Shown: one piece after another, positions 59,806-64,000 of the stretch
Position numbering within the stretch: position 1 is the stretch's first letter
Layout of the letters: every line of letters begins with the position of its first letter
Source of the DNA: Verrucomicrobiia bacterium
GTDB taxonomy: Bacteria > Verrucomicrobiota > Verrucomicrobiia > JABWAM01
Assembly (NCBI GenBank): GCA_028687435.1
Contig: JAQUAF010000024.1
Coordinates: 1 to 64,000, forward strand
Direction of reading: 5' to 3'
Length of the DNA stretch: 64,000 nt
Translations under genes and position numbers: made by a program
Notes under the pieces: generated by a model
The model's database searches: none
The model's input: the letters and a program-made list of their open reading frames with translations, nothing else
What the model was told of the DNA's origin: nothing

Positions 59806-61112
59806 CCGTTGGCGAGGCAGTCGGCGGATGATATTCCGCCGCGGTAATTGCCGAGCAGGTAAAGCCCCGGCAGGGCGGCTTCGGCTTTCTCACATGCGGC
59901 GATGGTTTTTGGATGATCAATTTCGTATTGAGGAATCGCTTGGGGCCAGCGGGTGATCCGGTGAAACGAAGGTTGCCCTCGCAGTCCCAAAAGAGGGGAG
60001 AGGTCGTCCATCGCCACGCGAAGGGCGTCGGAGTCGTCGAGTTCGAGGACGCCAAGATCGTACGCGCCGCCGATGAAAGCCGTCAGAAGAACCTGTCCTT
60101 CGGGAGCGCGATGGGGGAAAAGTGTGGATGAAAAGAGTGCGCCCAGAGTGCGGAGTCCCCGCGCCCGGCTGATGAGAACTCCGAATCCGTTGAGGGGATG
60201 ACTGACCTGCGAGCGGGGAAAACCCAGATGCAGAACCAGCAGGGGCGGATGATGAATGTGTTCCAAGGCGGATGTTTCCGGGATCAATGGCGAAACCAAC
60301 CGGGAGGCATGGGCGGCATCAGTGGCCACGATGACCTGTTTGGCGTGAAGGGGGCCGGTTGGGGTTTCGAGTTCGAAACCATCCGTTTTGCGGCGCAAAG
60401 TTTGGACGGGGCAGGAAAGACGGATGCGGTCTCCCAATTGCGAGGCAAGACTGGCGGTCAGTTCGGAATAGCCGCCCGCCCAGGAGACCAGCCGTCCTTT
60501 GGGACCGGAACCTCCGCCTTTGCGGATTGAGCCGAGAATGAGGCTGCCGTAATCTTGTTCGAGCCGGTAAAGCTTTGGGAGGGCATGGCGGACGATCAGA
60601 CGTTCCGGATCGCCGGCATAAACCCCGGAGACGAACGGTCCCACCAATTCGCGCAGGGGTTCGGTTCCCATCCGGCGGCGGACGAAATCGGCCAGGGTTT
60701 CATCCGAATCGTTGCCGCGGGGAATGAAGGGTTCGAGACAGAGACGGAGCTTGGCCGGCCAGGAGAGGACTGGATTTTGAAAAAAGTCAAAGGGGGAGGT
60801 GGGCAGCGCAAGGGGTTTTCCATTTCGAACCACAAAACGATTTTTTGCCTGGGGAGCGGCGTCCAGGGTTTTGTCCAATAGATCGTTTTCCTTCAGGAAA
60901 GCCGCGGTGTCCGGATTGGAAAGCAGCATGGTGTTGGGTCCCGATTCCACGAGATAACCGGACTGCGATTCGGAGTGTGACGCGCCACCCACGTGGGATT
61001 GGGCTTCCAGAACCAACGGATCGATCCCCCGGCGGCGCAAGGTGACGGCGGCAGCCAGGCCGGAAACGCCCGCGCCGATCACGATGAAAGGATGATTTTG
61101 CGTGCTTGCCAT
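59754..61112 (-). CDS. hemY: Protoporphyrinogen oxidase (oxygen-type, FAD)
   Basis: 452 residues from ATG 61112; the longer frame to 61247 runs through another region. The FAD fold begins FIVIGAGVSGLAAAVTLRRRG and LVLEAQSHVGGAS. Later PPOX features are GPNTMLLSN, PFVSGVYAGDPERL, KGRLVSWAGGYSEL and the C-terminal YLLGNYRGGISSADCLANGY. It oxidises protoporphyrinogen IX to protoporphyrin IX in heme synthesis. The related coproporphyrinogen oxidase HemY of Gram-positives is an alternative. It is downstream of the symporter unit and convergent with the HAD gene. Confidence 0.9.
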   Translation of the reverse strand: MASTQNHPFIVIGAGVSGLAAAVTLRRRGIDPLVLEAQSHVGGASHSESQSGYLVESGPNTMLLSNPDTAAFLKENDLLDKTLDAAPQAKNRFVVRNGKPLALPTSPFDFFQNPVLSWPAKLRLCLEPFIPRGNDSDETLADFVRRRMGTEPLRELVGPFVSGVYAGDPERLIVRHALPKLYRLEQDYGSLILGSIRKGGGSGPKGRLVSWAGGYSELTASLASQLGDRIRLSCPVQTLRRKTDGFELETPTGPLHAKQVIVATDAAHASRLVSPLIPETSALEHIHHPPLLVLHLGFPRSQVSHPLNGFGVLISRARGLRTLGALFSSTLFPHRAPEGQVLLTAFIGGAYDLGVLELDDSDALRVAMDDLSPLLGLRGQPSFHRITRWPQAIPQYEIDHPKTIAACEKAEAALPGLYLLGNYRGGISSADCLANGYKLGRTSSMRTSARDP

Positions 61113-61165
61113 GGACCGCAATATGCCACACGACGAAGGAAACGCCAGCCCAACCCTGTTATTGA

Positions 61166-61378
61166 TTACTTGTCGCCGGAGGCGCGCATGGCCCGGCGGG
61201 CCATGACGACCATGATGACGCCGATGATGAACATGAAGGCGCCCCACACCAAGTTGATGTTGATGTCTTGCGAGCGGGCGTACATGGGGTCGGAACGGGT
61301 GAACAATCCATACATCGTCAGAATGGCGCCCATGATGGCGAGCATCAGTCCCATGGGGAGTCGAATGTCCAGGTTCAT
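61166..61378 (-). CDS. Small two-helix membrane protein next to the symporter
   Basis: 70 residues with two hydrophobic helices (LMLAIMGAILTMYGLF and LVWGAFMFIIGVIMVVMA) and a polar loop RSDPMYARSQDININ. It begins four bases after the symporter stop, so it is co-translated. Small proteins like this follow SSS symporter genes in several PVC and Bacteroidetes genomes and may be accessory subunits. Function not shown. Confidence 0.75.
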   Translation of the reverse strand: MNLDIRLPMGLMLAIMGAILTMYGLFTRSDPMYARSQDININLVWGAFMFIIGVIMVVMARRAMRASGDK

Positions 61379-61382
61379 ATTT

Positions 61383-63113
61383 TTACCAGAAGATGAAGTT
61401 GAGGATGACGGCAGCGGTGATCACGATGATTCCCAAGGTGGCGGGTTGTTTGTGCCAGGGGATGTCGCGGTCCGTGATTCGTGGCGTCAGGGAATAGACG
61501 AGGCCTTTGAGGTCTTCGTCGGATTTTGTTCGTTGGGTGGCCAGGGAAATCACAATGGTGGTGATGAAGCACGCGCTCCAGGCGAAGATGGCCGCCCAAA
61601 AGTTTTGGGCCATTTCCACGGGATAAACATGGACGGCGTGTCCCGCCACCAGCCATCCGCCCTTGATGCCCGCCACGGCGCCGTGAGGAAGGGTCAGGCC
61701 GTGATGAAGGGCTGCGGTGAGGGTTCCCGCCATGAGTCCGAAGAATGCGCCGTGTCCGGTGGCGCGGCGCCAGAACATGCCAAGCAGGAAGGTGGCGAAC
61801 AGGGGGGCGTTCACAAAACCAAAAACCAACTGCAGCATGTCCATGATGTTGTCGAATGAGCGCGCGGCGTAGGCGCAGGCAATGCTGATCAGAATGCCGG
61901 CCACCGTGCTGATGTGCCCCATGTGCAGGTAATGTTTGTCCGATTGTCCCGGGCGGATGTAGCTTTGGTACAGATCATAGGTCCAGACCGTGTTGAAGGC
62001 GGTCACGTTGCCCGCCATGCCGGACATGAAGGAGGCCATGAGGGCGGTGATGCCCACTCCCAGGAGGCCGGTCGGGAAATATTTTGCCAGCATGGCGGGG
62101 ATGGTCATGTTGTAATCCAATTGGCCGTCGGGGGTTTTGGGAAGAAAATCGCCCACGTCGTATTGCACCGAAATGGCGATCATGCCCGGAAGGATGACCA
62201 GGGCAGGGAAGAGCATTTTGGGGAAGGCGGCGATGAGGGGTGTGCGCCGCGCCGCGGACATGGAGTTGGCCGCCATGGCCCGTTGGACGACCAGAAAGTC
62301 GGTGCACCAATAGCCGAATGAAAGAACGAAACCCAGCCCGAAAACCATGCCAAACCATTCCACTCCCATGGGGTTGGTGTGGGACGATCCCATGTTGACC
62401 CATGAATGAGTCCATGCGCCCGGATCAAAGGCTTTGCCGGCGGGGTTGTTGGGGTTGGCTGCCACGGCAGAGAGTTTTTGCGTCAGCCCCTCCCAGCCGC
62501 CCACGCTTTTCAGCCCCAGAAAAACCAGCGGTGAAAAACCGAAGACAATCATGAAGAATTGCAGCACCTCGTTGTAAATGGCCGAGGTCAGGCCGCCGAG
62601 GAAGATGTAGCCCAGGACAATGAGGGCCGAGACAATGATGCAGAGATGATAATCGAAACCGAGGATTTGTTCCAGGAGCCGCGCCAGGGCGTGCATGGAG
62701 ATGCCGGATGAGAAGACGGTCATGACGGCAAAGGAACAGGCGTTGAAAGCCCGGGTTTTTTCGTCAAAGCGCAGTTTCAGGTATTCCGGCACGGAACGGG
62801 CTTTGGATCCGTAGTAAAAGGGCATCATGAAAATGCCAACGAAAACCATGGCGGGGATGGCGCCCACCCAGTAGAAGTGGCTGGTCATGATGCCGTATTT
62901 TGCGCCGGAGGCGGCCATGCCGATCACTTCCTGGGCGCCAAGGTTGGCGGAGATGAAGGCGAGTCCGGCAACCCAGGCCGGGATGGAGCGCCCGGACATG
63001 AAAAAATCCTCCCCGGTTTTGATATAGCGCCTCAGGATCCAGCCGATTCCCAGGACGAAGATGAAATAGACGCACAGAATAACGTAATCGACGGAGTGCA
63101 ACTCAAGTTTCAT
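61383..63113 (-). CDS. Sodium/solute symporter (SSS family)
   Basis: 576 residues with about 14 membrane segments of the LeuT fold: VDYVILCVYFIFVLGIGWI, GRSIPAWVAGLAFISANLGA, EVIGMAASGAKYGI, GISMHALARLLEQI, FLGGLTSAIYNEVLQFF and SFMSGMAGNVTAFNTVW. It is closest in feel to the SGLT/sugar or sialic acid branch. It imports a sugar-like solute with sodium. Coupled to the 70-residue protein downstream. An AGGAG lies 13 bases before the start. Confidence 0.92.
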   Translation of the reverse strand: MKLELHSVDYVILCVYFIFVLGIGWILRRYIKTGEDFFMSGRSIPAWVAGLAFISANLGAQEVIGMAASGAKYGIMTSHFYWVGAIPAMVFVGIFMMPFYYGSKARSVPEYLKLRFDEKTRAFNACSFAVMTVFSSGISMHALARLLEQILGFDYHLCIIVSALIVLGYIFLGGLTSAIYNEVLQFFMIVFGFSPLVFLGLKSVGGWEGLTQKLSAVAANPNNPAGKAFDPGAWTHSWVNMGSSHTNPMGVEWFGMVFGLGFVLSFGYWCTDFLVVQRAMAANSMSAARRTPLIAAFPKMLFPALVILPGMIAISVQYDVGDFLPKTPDGQLDYNMTIPAMLAKYFPTGLLGVGITALMASFMSGMAGNVTAFNTVWTYDLYQSYIRPGQSDKHYLHMGHISTVAGILISIACAYAARSFDNIMDMLQLVFGFVNAPLFATFLLGMFWRRATGHGAFFGLMAGTLTAALHHGLTLPHGAVAGIKGGWLVAGHAVHVYPVEMAQNFWAAIFAWSACFITTIVISLATQRTKSDEDLKGLVYSLTPRITDRDIPWHKQPATLGIIVITAAVILNFIFW

Positions 63114-63467
63114 GCGCGGTCATTTTCTCCTGTGGGCAAGCCAAGGTCAAGCAAACGCAGCGATTAATATATGATGCGCAGGGGACGATGGACTGAGGCA
63201 AGGAGGCTTCTGTTGAATCATATTCGACCATCACCCTCTATGTGGCATTCAAGGCTTTTTTGACATCACGGTCATGTTTCATGTTGAAGCGGCTGGCGGA
63301 ACAACAGGAGGAATCGGAGGAAAGGTCGTCTTCACCCGGTGATTTGCCATCCTCCCGGCAAGACGCCGCGAAACTTGAAGACCATTGATTTGTTTCGTGC
63401 CGTTGGATGGAATCCGGCGCCAAGTTGAGCATTGCCTTGTTGGGTGTTTTGAGAGAAAATTCCGCGC
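63114..63467. other. 354-bp intergenic region between divergent genes
   Basis: Should contain promoters for the symporter (minus) and the Cys-rich gene (plus). A minus-strand frame of 85 codons at 63238-63495 overlaps the start of the latter; its product is low-complexity and I do not accept it. No repeat or RNA structure was noticed. Confidence 0.6.
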
Positions 63468-63896
63468 GTGGCAGCCCCTGAAAAACTGTCTTCAAAACAA
63501 CCGTTGCCTGAGCCTTTTGAGGGGCTCCGGATCAAGGAGGATCGGTATTTTCCGAAAACATGCGCCAACTGCGGCAAGGTTTACGTGAATTTGGAAGAGT
63601 TTGTGAACAGCACCATCCCGCTGCCAAAATCCAGCGGGTTGATGGGGTATTTCGACAATCAGCCGAATCCCGTGGTTGCGCTCTTCCGTAATTGCAGTTG
63701 CGGTTCAACATTGACCCTGCTCTGTTTGAACCGCCGTGACATGTCTGAGCATGGCCGGCAGATGCGGCGCCTCTTTGATCAAATGGTGGAAGGAATGGTC
63801 CAAAAAGGGATGCCGGTGGCTGGGGCGAGGGAGGAAATCCGCAGGTTCTTCAAGGGGCACAAGACGGATGAGTTGGATAGACTGATCAAGAAATAG
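63468..63896 (+). CDS. Uncharacterised Cys-rich protein
   Basis: 142 residues from GTG 63468. C32 and C35 (TCANCGKVYV) with C76 and C78 (NCSCGS) could bind one zinc as a ribbon. The C-terminal half is helical and charged (QMRRLFDQMVEGMV, EEIRRFFKGHKTDELDRLIKK). No signal peptide or membrane segment, so probably cytoplasmic. I do not recognise a named family. The start is uncertain because the ribosome site is weak. Confidence 0.65.
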   Translation: MAAPEKLSSKQPLPEPFEGLRIKEDRYFPKTCANCGKVYVNLEEFVNSTIPLPKSSGLMGYFDNQPNPVVALFRNCSCGSTLTLLCLNRRDMSEHGRQMRRLFDQMVEGMVQKGMPVAGAREEIRRFFKGHKTDELDRLIKK

Positions 63897-64000
63897 GCGC
63901 TGAAAAGTTATTTTTTGTGAAAATTTGACAAAGATAGTTTTTTAGATAATATCATTATAACGTCATAATGATTGTTTTCAGCGCAAGCAGTTGCGAAGAT

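Noticed and set aside
63238-63495. Minus-strand frame of 85 codons
   Set aside because: Overlaps the start of the Cys-rich gene, low-complexity product, no family pattern, no ribosome site.
1-64000. tRNA, rRNA or CRISPR
   Set aside because: No cloverleaf with a GGTTCGAATCC-type arm, no rRNA segment and no regularly spaced repeats with unique spacers were seen by eye.

Overview
The window looks like part of a chromosome from a free-living or gut-type member of the PVC group, most likely Lentisphaerota, Kiritimatiellota or Verrucomicrobiota. This is inferred from family content, not from a marker gene: a DUF4838 glycan-active protein, a GH89-like protein, an orphan DUF1559-style prepilin with an H-x9-DG tail, a LamG/CehA-type protein, a MetallophosN/C phosphoesterase and a GH42 enzyme in one plus-strand run. 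GC is fairly high throughout except for one AT-rich patch at about 44.4-45.5 kb. No rRNA, tRNA or CRISPR array was recognised.

Layout. 1-0.47 kb: 3' end of a group II intron (maturase C-terminus plus RNA domains V and VI). 0.5-15.4 kb: plus-strand carbohydrate locus with an amidohydrolase, a GntR-type regulator, a DUF4838 protein, an orphan prepilin, a LamG/CehA protein, GH42, a calcineurin-like phosphoesterase and a GH89-like protein; most have signal peptides. 15.4-16.5 kb: vapBC and a small XRE regulator, with a 31-bp fragment of the GH89 gene's 3' end repeated on the far side of vapBC. 16.6-25.4 kb: minus-strand housekeeping genes (der, an LplT-PlsC-Aas fusion, an alpha/beta hydrolase, and a marR/DUF2157/GDYXXLXY operon). 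25.4-25.7 kb: a 287-bp transposase-free element with terminal inverted repeats. 25.7-29.4 kb: an AraC regulator, galM and a UroD-type methyltransferase.

29.4-51.9 kb: a large minus-strand anaerobic cobalamin/tetrapyrrole locus with unusually many gene fusions: CbiE-CbiT, CbiF-CbiG-CbiH, Met8-HemA, and a HemC-like fragment fused to CobA and HemD. It also holds cbiA, cbiK (with a possible export signal), cbiL, cbiC, cbiD, a Gate-type membrane protein and a btuCDF-like transporter. Together these cover glutamyl-tRNA reduction, uroporphyrinogen III closure and methylation, cobalt insertion, most of the corrin ring steps and a,c-diamidation. cbiJ and the nucleotide-loop genes are not in the window. 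Two accessory units interrupt it: a plus-strand Rhs protein whose AT-rich C-terminal domain carries a HESWH zinc-peptidase-like motif, followed by a probable exported immunity protein; and a rhuM gene whose stop codon overlaps the start of the cbiF-G-H fusion.

52-64 kb: mixed housekeeping genes (an MtfA-like peptidase and a LOG protein head to head, an SGNH hydrolase, an amidohydrolase, a response regulator, gntK, a carbohydrate-binding-like protein, lysA, a HAD phosphatase, protoporphyrinogen oxidase, a sodium/solute symporter with a small partner, and a Cys-rich protein). Short dispersed repeats occur between genes: a 116-bp hairpin, a CGTCATTCCCGCG palindrome and 7-bp tandem arrays.
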